Positions 1 through 8,193 of a stretch of 38,514 bases of DNA are shown piece after piece (positions within the stretch are counted from its first letter, which is position 1; every line of letters starts with the position of its first letter). The notes under the pieces were generated by a model, which had not been told where the DNA came from, did not search any database, and saw nothing but the letters and a program-made list of their open reading frames with translations. This DNA comes from CAZDET01 sp964504335 (GTDB lineage: Bacteria > Bacteroidota > Bacteroidia > Chitinophagales > Saprospiraceae): assembly GCA_964504335.1 (NCBI GenBank), contig CAZDET010000051.1, positions 1-38,514 of the forward strand, read 5' to 3'. The translations under genes and the position numbers were made by a program.

Positions 1-65
1 GCGAAGACAGTTTGAGTATCGGTCTACTGCATAAGCCCGCAGAGTTGGAAACGAACCATAATTGA
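1..65 (+). CDS. Possible 3' end of an upstream gene (partial)
   Basis: Frame 3 is open from the window edge to a TGA at 63-65 and encodes about 20 residues ending in the peptide LLHKPAELETNHN. The other two plus frames close earlier. A terminator-like hairpin lies about 28 bases downstream, which fits the end of a real gene. The peptide is too short to recognise, so no function is assigned. Confidence 0.35.
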   Translation, partial: EDSLSIGLLHKPAELETNHN

Positions 66-93
66 TTATTCATAGAGAAGATCTTCTTTACGG

Positions 94-130
94 AAAAGCA
101 CTTTACCAAAGTACTGGTGAGGTGCTTTTT
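94..130 (+). terminator. Rho-independent terminator-like hairpin
   Basis: AAAAGCAC at 94-101 pairs with GTGCTTTT at 122-129. An inner ACCA/TGGT pairing sits in the loop, and the right arm ends in a run of five T. It probably ends the partial gene at the left edge and insulates the protease gene that starts at 236. The A-run on the left arm would also let it work on the minus strand. Confidence 0.65.
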
Positions 131-235
131 GTATTGGGAGAAACAGGAACGCTTCATACCCAAGGATTAGAACAGCAGTTGTGAAGCGGATCGCACTAAA
201 ATTCCGTACCTTCACACCAACAAATCATACATCCC

Positions 236-2086
236 ATGCTCCAATTGCGCCACATCCTGCTCTGTGGTTGCTGCTTGGTCCTGTTGTCGGCATCTGCTCA
301 GGGCATTGAAATACCGACTATCGAATTGCAGGCGCCAGATCAGCAGCAGCTCCAAACCCAAGACGACCAGCGGCTTAACAGCCGCTTTTCCGCCCCACTT
401 ATCACCTCCATTGCGCTAGCGGATTTCAGCGAACCGGGTCCCGATCCTTCGGGCCAGTTACAGCGCTTGTTGAACATACAATCAGCAGGTGCGCTCGGGC
501 TGGGGTTCTTTCTGGAGGACGTCTATCTACCCGCAGGAGCGAGCATCGAAATTTTTGGCGCGGGAACCACTGCGATTGGCCCTATCCAGGCGGAAGACAT
601 TCCATCCAGCGGGCGATTGTTTGCAGGGTTTGTAAAGGGAGCACGGGCCACCGTGCAAATACGGTATGCTCCCCAAGGACCGATGCCGCAGCTTCGCATC
701 TTTCGGGTCGATTATGCCTATCAGGCCGACCGCTGGGAAGAAACGGGGTTGGGCCGCTCAAATAATACTTTTGGGTTTGACAGTTCAGGTGAATGTCATG
801 ATAACCCCTCCTGCCTGCTCGATTCGGATTGGGATGCGACCCGGCAGTCGGTTTGCCGCATTTTCATGGTGTTGGAAGAGGGGGTGGGCTATTGCACCGG
901 CACGCTGATCAACTCGACGGCACAGCAACCCCATCCGTATGTACTGACTGCTTTTCACTGTCAGTTGGGTTTCACGCCAATTTATGAGCTGTGGCGATTT
1001 GATTTCAATTACGCGACGGGAGGGTGTCCAAATCCAAGTTCAGAACCATCATTCCAAACCTTTCAGGGAGCGGAATTGCTGGCCCGGCGGCAGGAAAGTG
1101 ATTTCTTACTACTGGAGGTGACGGATAATGACATCTTCGATGCCGATTTATGGTTGAGCGGATGGGATCGTTCCCCCAACCCCATTTCCGGTGGCGCTAC
1201 TATGATTCACCATCCGCGGGGAGACATTCAGAAGGTAGGCTTTACCAACCGCCGCGTCGAAATATTTAGTTCCTTCATCAATTGGGAAGATATCTACTCG
1301 ACGCCTCCCAACCATCACTACGAAATGTTCTACGATGAGGGGGCGCACCAAATCGGATCATCCGGCGCGGCCTTGTTCGATAGCCAGCGTCGAATTCGGG
1401 GCCAGTTGCACGGAGGCAGACGAGATTGTGTGGCGAACCCCCTGGCCTACTGCGGCCGACTAAGCATTAGCTGGAATGCCGGAGCCGACGAAGGTAGCCA
1501 GCTAGCCCCCTGGCTCGATCCGGAGAACACAGGCCTGGCCTTTGTCGATGGTCGGGCACTTCAGACCGTACCGGCACCACGCACGGCGGTCATTACCCGC
1601 CGCGACGGCACCCCTTTGCCCAATGTTTCTGTGCAGTGGACGGCAGGCGGCCAATCGGGGATGATCCAAAGCAATGCCGATGGGCAGGTCACTTTTCCGG
1701 CGTGGCCGGAAGGGCTGGCTGTCATATTTCAGCTGAGCAAGATGGATGCCGCTGCCGGCGGCCTTTCGGTGTCGGATATCCTGCTCGTGCAGCGCCACAT
1801 TCTCAATCGCCAATTAATCACGGACGAACTGCAACTGATGTCCGCGGATGTAAACGGTTCCGGTAATCTGAGCGTTTCGGATATTCTCTCCATTCAAAAT
1901 ATCATCCTGGGCAAGCGATCCGATTTTGGTAACCGCCCCGTTTGGCAGTTTGCGCTGGAACCGGGCAGTCATACCGTACTAAACGCCGAAACGGATATGT
2001 TTTCCAACGTCTCGGTACTTCTGGGGGCGGATACTGAATTGCAATTTACGGCCGTGAAGACGGGGGATGTAAATGATAGTTTTTAG
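236..2086 (+). CDS. Secreted trypsin-like serine protease with C-terminal dockerin-like repeats
   Basis: Protein of 616 residues with an N-terminal signal peptide (about 1-22, cleavage near SAQG). The middle is a chymotrypsin-fold serine protease of the kind found with lysyl endopeptidases. The catalytic triad is visible as His241 in TAFHC, Asp289 in ESDFLLLEV and Ser376 in GSSGAALF. Cysteine pairs, including those around 220/242 and 398/406, suggest disulfides and an extracellular site. Residues 445-490 look like a small Ig/carboxypeptidase-regulatory-type linker. Residues 505-560 hold two dockerin-like units, each with an LSVSDIL core, the second preceded by a DVNGSGN calcium loop. The protein stops shortly after a GDVNDSF motif with no recognisable T9SS sorting domain, so its anchoring or export route is unclear. 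Substrate unknown. It is monocistronic and convergent with the debranching enzyme gene. Confidence 0.85.
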   Translation: MLQLRHILLCGCCLVLLSASAQGIEIPTIELQAPDQQQLQTQDDQRLNSRFSAPLITSIALADFSEPGPDPSGQLQRLLNIQSAGALGLGFFLEDVYLPAGASIEIFGAGTTAIGPIQAEDIPSSGRLFAGFVKGARATVQIRYAPQGPMPQLRIFRVDYAYQADRWEETGLGRSNNTFGFDSSGECHDNPSCLLDSDWDATRQSVCRIFMVLEEGVGYCTGTLINSTAQQPHPYVLTAFHCQLGFTPIYELWRFDFNYATGGCPNPSSEPSFQTFQGAELLARRQESDFLLLEVTDNDIFDADLWLSGWDRSPNPISGGATMIHHPRGDIQKVGFTNRRVEIFSSFINWEDIYSTPPNHHYEMFYDEGAHQIGSSGAALFDSQRRIRGQLHGGRRDCVANPLAYCGRLSISWNAGADEGSQLAPWLDPENTGLAFVDGRALQTVPAPRTAVITRRDGTPLPNVSVQWTAGGQSGMIQSNADGQVTFPAWPEGLAVIFQLSKMDAAAGGLSVSDILLVQRHILNRQLITDELQLMSADVNGSGNLSVSDILSIQNIILGKRSDFGNRPVWQFALEPGSHTVLNAETDMFSNVSVLLGADTELQFTAVKTGDVNDSF

Positions 2087-2119
2087 GTTGTTACAATTTA
2101 GTTGCCAACAACATCCCAC

Positions 2120-4195
2120 CTACAGCATCTTTGCCAAAAGCAACATCGATCGGGCTTTTACGGGATAGGATGTTTGCTCAATTCTAACCGCATTAATGTA
2201 TCGATTTATATCTTCAGGAGATTCCAGGGAGGTATCGATTAGCCGCCGCCAACTGGTTCGCTCCTGCCCTTCAATGATTGGAAGCTCAAAGTCTAAATCC
2301 TCGTGATAGGCATTAAATATAAGATGGAGGACAAACGAATGGTTGAAGGTCCAGACCGTACAGGCAATCGTGTGGGAATTGGGGCTCCAGTCAGGCTGGT
2401 TTAGATGAACACCATGCCACACCAATTTTTTCACCTCCAAAAATTCATTCAAGGTCAGGCCAGGGTCTTCCTGGCTGACATCCCGGCGTAGACGGATCGT
2501 ATTCAATAATCGCACAAATCGATGCAGGCCGGCATGCTTTTCCAATAGGCTCCAGTCAAACCAACTAATTTCATTATCCTGGCAATACGCATTGTTATTG
2601 CCGAGCTGAGTGCGTCTTACTTCGTCGCCCATCAGCAACATGGGAGTGCCGTAAGAAAGTAAGGTAATGGCCAGGAAATTCTTGATCTGCTGAGTCCGGA
2701 GTTTTTCGATTTGGGGGTCGTCGGTAGGGCCTTCTACGCCGTAATTCCAGCTGATGTTGTCGTTGGTGCCATCTCGATTATCTTCCCGATTGGCTTCGTT
2801 GTGCTTGTGGTTGTAGCTGACCAAGTCATTGAGGGTAAATCCGTCGTGACATGTGATAAAATTAATACTGCTTTCCGGATGATGGCCCTTGTGGGCGTAA
2901 ATGTCCGGACTGGCCAGTAAGCGGGCGGCAAATGGGGTAACACTATTGTCATCGCCTTTTACAAAGTGACGTACGTCGTCTCTGAATCGACCATTCCACT
3001 CCTTCCACTGGTCTCCTATGAACGAACCGACTTGATAAAGGCCCGCGGCATCCCAGGCTTCAGCAATGAGTTTGGTGCCGGCCAAGACGGGATCAGATTC
3101 TATCTCCCATAAAATGGGCGGATTTTTCAGGGGGTTGCCGGATTCATCGCGCGATAGGATGGAAGCCAAATCAAAGCGGAAGCCATCGACGTGCATTTCG
3201 GATACCCAGAAGCGGATACTCTCTCTGATCATGCGGCGCACAATGGATTGATTGGCGTTGAGGGTGTTGCCCGTCCCCGAATAGTTGGCGAAATTCTTGG
3301 TTTCGGCGTCTAGCAGGTAATACGCCCGGTTTTCGATTCCCTTGAAGCTCAAGGTGGGCCCCCGTTCGCCGCCTTCGGCAGTGTGATTGTACACCACATC
3401 AAGGATTACCTCGATATCCGCTTGGTGGAGCGCTTTCACCAGGTCCCGAAATTCATTGATCGGCCCCAGTGGGTCTTTCCGTGAACTGTAGGCCTGGTGC
3501 GGGGCAAAAAAGGATATTGGGCTATACCCCCAATAATTGAGGAGGCCCGGAGGAGCATCCTGAGGGTCGAATTGGAAAACCGGGAGGAATTCAACGGCCG
3601 TAACACCGAGGTCTTTCAGGTAGGGGATCTTTTCGATGAAGCCGGCGTAGGTGCCTCTTTTGTCGGGCGCTACGCCGGAATTAGGATGTTTGGTGAACCC
3701 CGCGACGTGCACCTCGTAAATAATGGTTCTTCCAAAAGGATGGCGCGGGCAACGGTCGCCTTCCCAATCGTACGTACTGGTATCTACGACCACACTTCGC
3801 ATGGCAGTGGCTACATTGTCACCCTTTTTTGCGGCTAAATCCCGATCGTAGTTTTTGGGAATGACCACGGATTTGCTGTAGGGGTCGAGTAGTAATTTTT
3901 TTGCATCAAAGTGGTGGCCCGCTTCCGGTCGAAACGGCCCGTGAACGCGGTAACCATATACCTGGCCCGCTTGCAATCCCGGAATGAAAATATGCCAATA
4001 GAATCCCGTTTGGTTCTCCTGGTTGTCAAAGACAAATACATCGGAGGGCTCGGTGGCATCCGGATCATCAAATAGCAGCAATTCTACTTGAGTGCCATTT
4101 TTTGAATAAATGCTGAAATTGACGCCACCATCTCGGACCGTGGCACCGATGGGAAAAGCTTGGCCGGGTTGGGCATTCTGGTTTTGAGCCTTCAT
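2120..4195 (-). CDS. glgX: Glycogen debranching enzyme, isoamylase/GlgX type (GH13)
   Basis: 691 residues, the usual length for GlgX-type enzymes, which hydrolyse alpha-1,6 branch points in glycogen or limit dextrins in the cytoplasm. An N-terminal CBM48/isoamylase domain (about 10-110) precedes the GH13 barrel. The four GH13 motifs are present: DVVYNHT at 266-272; GFRFDLA at 338-344 with nucleophile Asp342; AEAWD at 378-382 with acid/base Glu379; and TCHDG at 448-452 with stabiliser Asp451. The block SYNHKHNEANREDNRDG (460-476) is typical of the isoamylase/GlgX branch. There is no signal peptide. The start fits the MKAQNQ N-terminus. It lies alone, with no glycogen synthase nearby. A weak TAACTTTC -7-like element lies about 18 bases upstream of the start. 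TreX-type enzymes are the main alternative. Confidence 0.9.
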   Translation of the reverse strand: MKAQNQNAQPGQAFPIGATVRDGGVNFSIYSKNGTQVELLLFDDPDATEPSDVFVFDNQENQTGFYWHIFIPGLQAGQVYGYRVHGPFRPEAGHHFDAKKLLLDPYSKSVVIPKNYDRDLAAKKGDNVATAMRSVVVDTSTYDWEGDRCPRHPFGRTIIYEVHVAGFTKHPNSGVAPDKRGTYAGFIEKIPYLKDLGVTAVEFLPVFQFDPQDAPPGLLNYWGYSPISFFAPHQAYSSRKDPLGPINEFRDLVKALHQADIEVILDVVYNHTAEGGERGPTLSFKGIENRAYYLLDAETKNFANYSGTGNTLNANQSIVRRMIRESIRFWVSEMHVDGFRFDLASILSRDESGNPLKNPPILWEIESDPVLAGTKLIAEAWDAAGLYQVGSFIGDQWKEWNGRFRDDVRHFVKGDDNSVTPFAARLLASPDIYAHKGHHPESSINFITCHDGFTLNDLVSYNHKHNEANREDNRDGTNDNISWNYGVEGPTDDPQIEKLRTQQIKNFLAITLLSYGTPMLLMGDEVRRTQLGNNNAYCQDNEISWFDWSLLEKHAGLHRFVRLLNTIRLRRDVSQEDPGLTLNEFLEVKKLVWHGVHLNQPDWSPNSHTIACTVWTFNHSFVLHLIFNAYHEDLDFELPIIEGQERTSWRRLIDTSLESPEDINRYINAVRIEQTSYPVKARSMLLLAKML

Positions 4196-4278
4196 CTTTA
4201 GAATGTTGAACCGAAAGTTAAGATAATTATCCCGGCATAAAATCGGTTACGGTCAACGTGGCTCGATACAAGAGCGAT

Positions 4279-4962
4279 CTATTTTCCCAGAATAAAATCA
4301 GCCGCCATTTGCACATGCAACTGAGTGGTAGCAAGCAGCGGTAATTCAAAATCGGTTTGATCGATCAGGATGGGAAGTTCTGTGCAGCCTAGCACGATTC
4401 CGGCAGCCCCTCTTTCCCGGAGGTGGTGCATTTGTTCGAGGAAAAAATGCCTGGCCGCATCGGTAAACTGCCCCTGGGTGAGTTCTTTGGATATGTATTG
4501 GTGGGCTTGCTCTATGTATTGCTCCTCGGGAATGATCGTTTCAATACGGTGGTGCTCCTGTAGATAGTCGGGGATAAATCCCCCGGTCATAGTTGGTCTA
4601 TTCCCTAACAGGCCCAAGCGATTCAGGTTATTTTGTCGGGCCGACATTCCAGTAGCGTCGGCGATGTGCAGAATAGGAATATCGATTTTGGGTTGTACAA
4701 ATGGATAAACCATATGCGGAGTATTGGCGCAAATAATGATGCCCTCCGCCCCGGCAGTTTGCAGTTTCAGGGCAATGTCGAGGTAGGTTTGGTTAATTAA
4801 CGCCCGGTCGCCCTTGCGCATCAATTCAATATTGAGACTGTACAAAATAAGGGGCGGGTTGGCTTGCTTCCCGATTACTTCTCCGACCAATTCATTGATC
4901 AGGCGGTAGTACACAATGGTGGAATGCCAGGAGGTGCCACCAATCATTCCCAGTGTTTTCAT
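4279..4962 (-). CDS. Aspartate/glutamate racemase family protein
   Basis: 227 residues, matching the length of cofactor-independent Asp/Glu racemases of the YgeA type, which interconvert amino-acid enantiomers by a two-cysteine mechanism. The N-terminus GMIGGTSWHST matches the family signature. The catalytic cysteines are Cys78 in ICANTPH and Cys193 in LGCTELP, and the glutamate of CTE (Glu195) is also present. No signal peptide, so it should be cytoplasmic. The true substrate (aspartate, glutamate or another amino acid) cannot be read from the sequence. It is followed 83 bases downstream by glgX on the same strand. An octamer tandem repeat lies upstream, between this gene and the next one. 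Confidence 0.85.
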   Translation of the reverse strand: MKTLGMIGGTSWHSTIVYYRLINELVGEVIGKQANPPLILYSLNIELMRKGDRALINQTYLDIALKLQTAGAEGIIICANTPHMVYPFVQPKIDIPILHIADATGMSARQNNLNRLGLLGNRPTMTGGFIPDYLQEHHRIETIIPEEQYIEQAHQYISKELTQGQFTDAARHFFLEQMHHLRERGAAGIVLGCTELPILIDQTDFELPLLATTQLHVQMAADFILGK

Positions 4963-4997
4963 AAAGCCCAGCGATTTGACTGACTACGTTGACAGCG

Positions 4998-5045
4998 TAC
5001 CAAAATACTAAAGTACTAAATGACTAAAGAACCAAAAGTACTAAC
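4998..5045. repeat. Octamer tandem repeat, consensus taCtaaag
   Basis: Five consecutive 8-base units can be laid out without gaps: taccaaaa, tactaaag, tactaaat, gactaaag and aaccaaaa (4998-5037). An imperfect sixth, gtactaac, runs into the TAG stop codon of the upstream minus-strand gene. Read on the minus strand the units give T-rich TTTAGTAC/TTTTGGTT words, one of which (TACTTTTG, 5040 to 5033) matches the Bacteroidota -7 consensus TAnnTTTG. Whether this is a promoter, a slippage tract or a dispersed genomic repeat cannot be decided here. Confidence 0.7.
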
Positions 5046-7431
5046 CCCCAACCTTCACCATCCGCACAACCCCAATCACTTCCCCGTCGGAGATTACCCG
5101 CAGAAAATATACACCTGCTGGCCAAGAATTCCCTACTTGTAATTGATTTGAATTAATCAAATGCTGTTCGATCCGCCGGCCGTCGGCCGTGAAGACTTCG
5201 GCGGTGGCACTCTTTGGCAGGTTGTCGAACTGGAATTGGAGCTGGAAGGCATCCGCGCTCGGGTTAGGAGCCACGTTCACCTGCAACCCAGTTGCTTGCT
5301 GGTCGAATACGGAAGTAGTCAGATCGGCGGTGATGGAGAAATTGTCAATGCCGGCACGGACGCTGAAGGGCGACTGCCCGTTCTTCAAGTCCACCAGGAA
5401 CGTCAGTGGAAACTGCCGGTCGAGCGGCAGGGTATCGATGAGGAAGCGGGAAGGAGCCCGCCAGGTGGTGTCGGAAACGGATAGCTGTTCCAGTAGCAGA
5501 GTGTCTAGGCCGTCGGTCAGATAAACTTCGAGAGTGGGCCTGTTGGCACCACCAGTTTCATCCGATTGGTTGAGGAATAACTGATAGCTCAATTCGGCTC
5601 CTGGAATGTTTTGCAGGTCGATGGGGGGCGACAGGAGCGTGGCATTGCCTTGTCGGCTGGTGAGGTAGGCCAGGTTGCCGATATCGTCCGGCACGTCGGC
5701 GGGCGGGCCAGCGGGCAGGCCGTCGTTGGAAGGTAATTCACTGGGGTCGGTCCGAATCCATTCGGCATCGGATTCGCTGCCCGGTTCCTGAATCCACCCC
5801 TGATCGACGATGAAGCCGTCGCGGTAGCCCCGGGCCAGCTCGATGGTCTGAACGGTATCGGAATCGAGAATGATGCCGCGAATGGAGGTGTCGCGAAAGC
5901 CCCAAATGCCGGCAAAAAGATCGTAGTTGCCGGCAGGTAATAATTCCAAGCGGTAATCTCCATTGGTTTCAGTAGAAGCGGTGCGGGAAGCGACGGGGTT
6001 ATTTGGAGAGCGGGCCCGAATGAAGACTGCTGCATCTGCGACGCCGCTGTCGTCAGCGCGGTTACGCACTTTTCCGGTGAGGACGCGAAAGTCGAGATCG
6101 GGCAATAGGGCCACCGATACTTCGATGGTTTGGCCATTGACTAAATCGACCATTCGGGTGAGTGGTAAGTAGCCCGGGGCCGTGTAGGTGACTTCGTAGG
6201 TGCCTCCGTCGGCGAGGCCGGTACGGTAGCGGCCGTCGACTCCAGTGGTGTCTCCGTTTATCTGCTGGGCAGTGATAGTAACGGCGGCCTGGTTGAGTGG
6301 CTGGCCCGTGAGGCTATCGCGTACCAGGCCCTCCAGGCGCGCAGCGCGCCGGTACTGGGGTTCGATAACAAACAGCCCACTCTCGATATCGGAGACGAGG
6401 ATCAGGCCCGAGGGCAGGAAAGGAAAGGCGCCCCAGGCCCCGAAAAAGCCAGTTTGGTCGGGAGTAGGAGAGAAGGTGTCGTATTGACCAATTTCGATAA
6501 GATTGTCGGGTTCGCTGGCATCGACGAGGACCAACCCATCCGTGTAATGGCTGATGATGAGGTAGTCGTCCATCACATGTACATTGTGTGGAATTACCCC
6601 GGTATTGATAGTCGGAAGGGGCCGGTATTCATCGACGAGTCGGATGTCGGGCAATTCCGTGATATCGTAGGCGGCCACAGAGGCATTACTGCGCTCATCC
6701 GTCGTGTACACGTAGCGCCCGTCTTCGGAAGCCCACGCATTGTGCGTGAATTGAAAGGGGGTAAGCGCGGTGCCGAGCAGTATGATATCGTCCTTATCCG
6801 AAACGTCGTAAATGGCCAGTTCTCCGGAAAACAGCTCGGAAGCGTACATGCGCTGATCCTGGACGAAAACATCGTGGGCATAAATGGCCGGCCCGAAGGC
6901 TCGGAAGGAAGGAGAAGTCGGGTCGGTGCCGACATCGACGATCACCATACCCCCCGCATTTACATCACAGCCGGCGAGATAGGCAAAGCCCTCAGTGGTA
7001 TCGATGTAAAGGTTATGGCAGCGGTTGAGCGTATCCTGACCGAAAATGGGCCGGTAATTCTGAATGACCTCCGCTCGCTCGGGCAGGCCGGTCAGATCGA
7101 TCACGGTCATTCCTTCGGTCGTTCTGGATTGATCGGTCGTGATGTAGGCGTATTCGCCGTAGGTTTTAATGTCGCGCCAGATGGAAAACTGACCCGGGAC
7201 AAATACCGCTTCCTCGGGCTCCTCGGGATTGGCCAGTGAAACGATGGAAATGCCGCTGCGCAGTCCCATCAGGGCGTATTCGGTCCCATCGGGTGCTACG
7301 TAGCCCCAGATATCGTTGCCGGCACTTTCATATTCTACCTGGCTAACCAGGCGGGTATTGAATTGGCCCTGTGCCAGGAAGGGAATGCTACAAAGACAAA
7401 CTACCAATGAGAGTAGTGTTCTGATAAACAT
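5041..7431 (-). CDS. Choice-of-anchor B family protein with T9SS type A sorting domain
   Basis: Start placed at 7431 rather than an upstream in-frame ATG (7464), because MFIRTLLSLVVCLCSIPFLAQGQ is then a clean signal peptide; length 796. Residues about 22-360 contain LVIVD-type repeats (SGISIVSL, GGMVIVDV, GELAIYDV, GLVLVDAS, SGLFVIEP) forming the beta-propeller-like choice-of-anchor B domain. Two carboxypeptidase-regulatory-like beta-sandwich domains follow (about 365-442 and 450-530). A further region of about 150 residues (roughly 550-700) looks like a jelly-roll. The last 80 residues form a T9SS type A sorting domain (NVAPNPSADAF to AGVYFLRVISDGE to VRMVKV), so the protein is predicted to be secreted or attached to the cell surface. 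Biological role unknown. The next gene upstream on the same strand is a cytoplasmic thioesterase and is unlikely to be related. Confidence 0.88.
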   Translation of the reverse strand: MFIRTLLSLVVCLCSIPFLAQGQFNTRLVSQVEYESAGNDIWGYVAPDGTEYALMGLRSGISIVSLANPEEPEEAVFVPGQFSIWRDIKTYGEYAYITTDQSRTTEGMTVIDLTGLPERAEVIQNYRPIFGQDTLNRCHNLYIDTTEGFAYLAGCDVNAGGMVIVDVGTDPTSPSFRAFGPAIYAHDVFVQDQRMYASELFSGELAIYDVSDKDDIILLGTALTPFQFTHNAWASEDGRYVYTTDERSNASVAAYDITELPDIRLVDEYRPLPTINTGVIPHNVHVMDDYLIISHYTDGLVLVDASEPDNLIEIGQYDTFSPTPDQTGFFGAWGAFPFLPSGLILVSDIESGLFVIEPQYRRAARLEGLVRDSLTGQPLNQAAVTITAQQINGDTTGVDGRYRTGLADGGTYEVTYTAPGYLPLTRMVDLVNGQTIEVSVALLPDLDFRVLTGKVRNRADDSGVADAAVFIRARSPNNPVASRTASTETNGDYRLELLPAGNYDLFAGIWGFRDTSIRGIILDSDTVQTIELARGYRDGFIVDQGWIQEPGSESDAEWIRTDPSELPSNDGLPAGPPADVPDDIGNLAYLTSRQGNATLLSPPIDLQNIPGAELSYQLFLNQSDETGGANRPTLEVYLTDGLDTLLLEQLSVSDTTWRAPSRFLIDTLPLDRQFPLTFLVDLKNGQSPFSVRAGIDNFSITADLTTSVFDQQATGLQVNVAPNPSADAFQLQFQFDNLPKSATAEVFTADGRRIEQHLINSNQLQVGNSWPAGVYFLRVISDGEVIGVVRMVKVGG

Positions 7432-7497
7432 AGAGAGGACGTTAAGTATGCAACAAACGATCAAATCAGTAAAAAGGTGATGCTTTATCGGATGATT

Positions 7498-7923
7498 TTA
7501 CCGGCGGATGAGTGCAACTGTCAGGCGCGTGGCACAAATGAGTTGTTCCTGTTCATTTGAAATATTGACCTGCCACACCTGCAGTCGTCGTCCGAGACGA
7601 AGGGGCTGGGCGCGGGCCACCACGAATCCGTCCGAGATCCCCGACACATGATCGGCATTAATGGAGATACCTACTGGTAGTTCCAGTTGCGGATCTTCGA
7701 TGCAATACAGGGCCGCATAACTACCGACGGTTTCGGCCAGCGCGACGGAAGCACCTCCGTGGAGCCGTCCCATGGGCTGTCGTGTGCGATCGTCGACGGG
7801 CATGCGGGCTACCAGAAAATCCGGCCCGATTTCCGTGAATTCGATACCGAGCAATTCAGTCATGGTACCTCTGCTCAGGGTGTTGAGTTGCTCAATGGTG
7901 GGTACTTGCTTCCAGATAGACAC
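7498..7923 (-). CDS. menI: Hotdog-fold thioesterase, MenI/YdiI-like
   Basis: 141 residues closely resembling the Escherichia coli YdiI/MenI pattern: an N-terminal IWKQ...LN segment, MPVDDRTRQPMGRLHGGASVALAE, a central INADHV, and a RLGRRLQVWQV strand. Family members hydrolyse 1,4-dihydroxy-2-naphthoyl-CoA in menaquinone synthesis, or related aromatic and acyl-CoA thioesters. The expected catalytic Glu64 and the HGG loop (55-57) are present. The start codon is GTG. It is chosen because the N-terminus lines up with the family, and an in-frame stop lies a few codons upstream. No other menaquinone gene is in view, so a broader acyl-CoA thioesterase role remains possible. Cytoplasmic. Confidence 0.85.
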   Translation of the reverse strand: MSIWKQVPTIEQLNTLSRGTMTELLGIEFTEIGPDFLVARMPVDDRTRQPMGRLHGGASVALAETVGSYAALYCIEDPQLELPVGISINADHVSGISDGFVVARAQPLRLGRRLQVWQVNISNEQEQLICATRLTVALIRR

Positions 7924-8013
7924 GAAGAAGATTCAGCGTGATGGAATGAAGTGGGGTTCATTTGAGGTGCAAGTATACGGAAATGAATCAGGCCCGGTAC
8001 AGATACGAGGGTG

Positions 8014-8032
8014 TTTTCCCATTTTGGGAAAA
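8014..8032. promoter_or_regulatory. Perfect palindrome between thioesterase and NtrC-type regulator genes
   Basis: TTTTCCCA at 8014-8021 and TGGGAAAA at 8025-8032 form an 8-base inverted repeat around a TTT spacer. It sits in the 270-base gap between the divergent genes starting at 7923 and 8194. The short symmetric form is more like a dimeric-protein binding site than a terminator: the arms are A/T-rich with only three G-C pairs each. No clear -33/-7 pair accompanies it. Confidence 0.45.
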
Positions 8033-8193
8033 TAATATATCAATGGGAGGTCTTACCAAAAACCGTAAAATAAATCCCCATTTCCAGCGTATTAGTCATA
8101 ATTGCTCCCAAATTGAAGAAGCGATACCAACTCACCTGATTTCATTAGCGCAAACACTTCCCCGGTTTCGTTCTAACGCGCTAATCAATCAAG

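Noticed and set aside
2087..2119. Possible terminator between the protease and glgX genes
   Set aside because: Only a six-base GTTGTT/AACAAC pairing with no GC-rich stem or T-run.
6454..7239. 261-codon open frame on the plus strand
   Set aside because: It lies wholly antisense to the choice-of-anchor B gene, has no recognisable domain, and follows the codon bias of the opposite strand.
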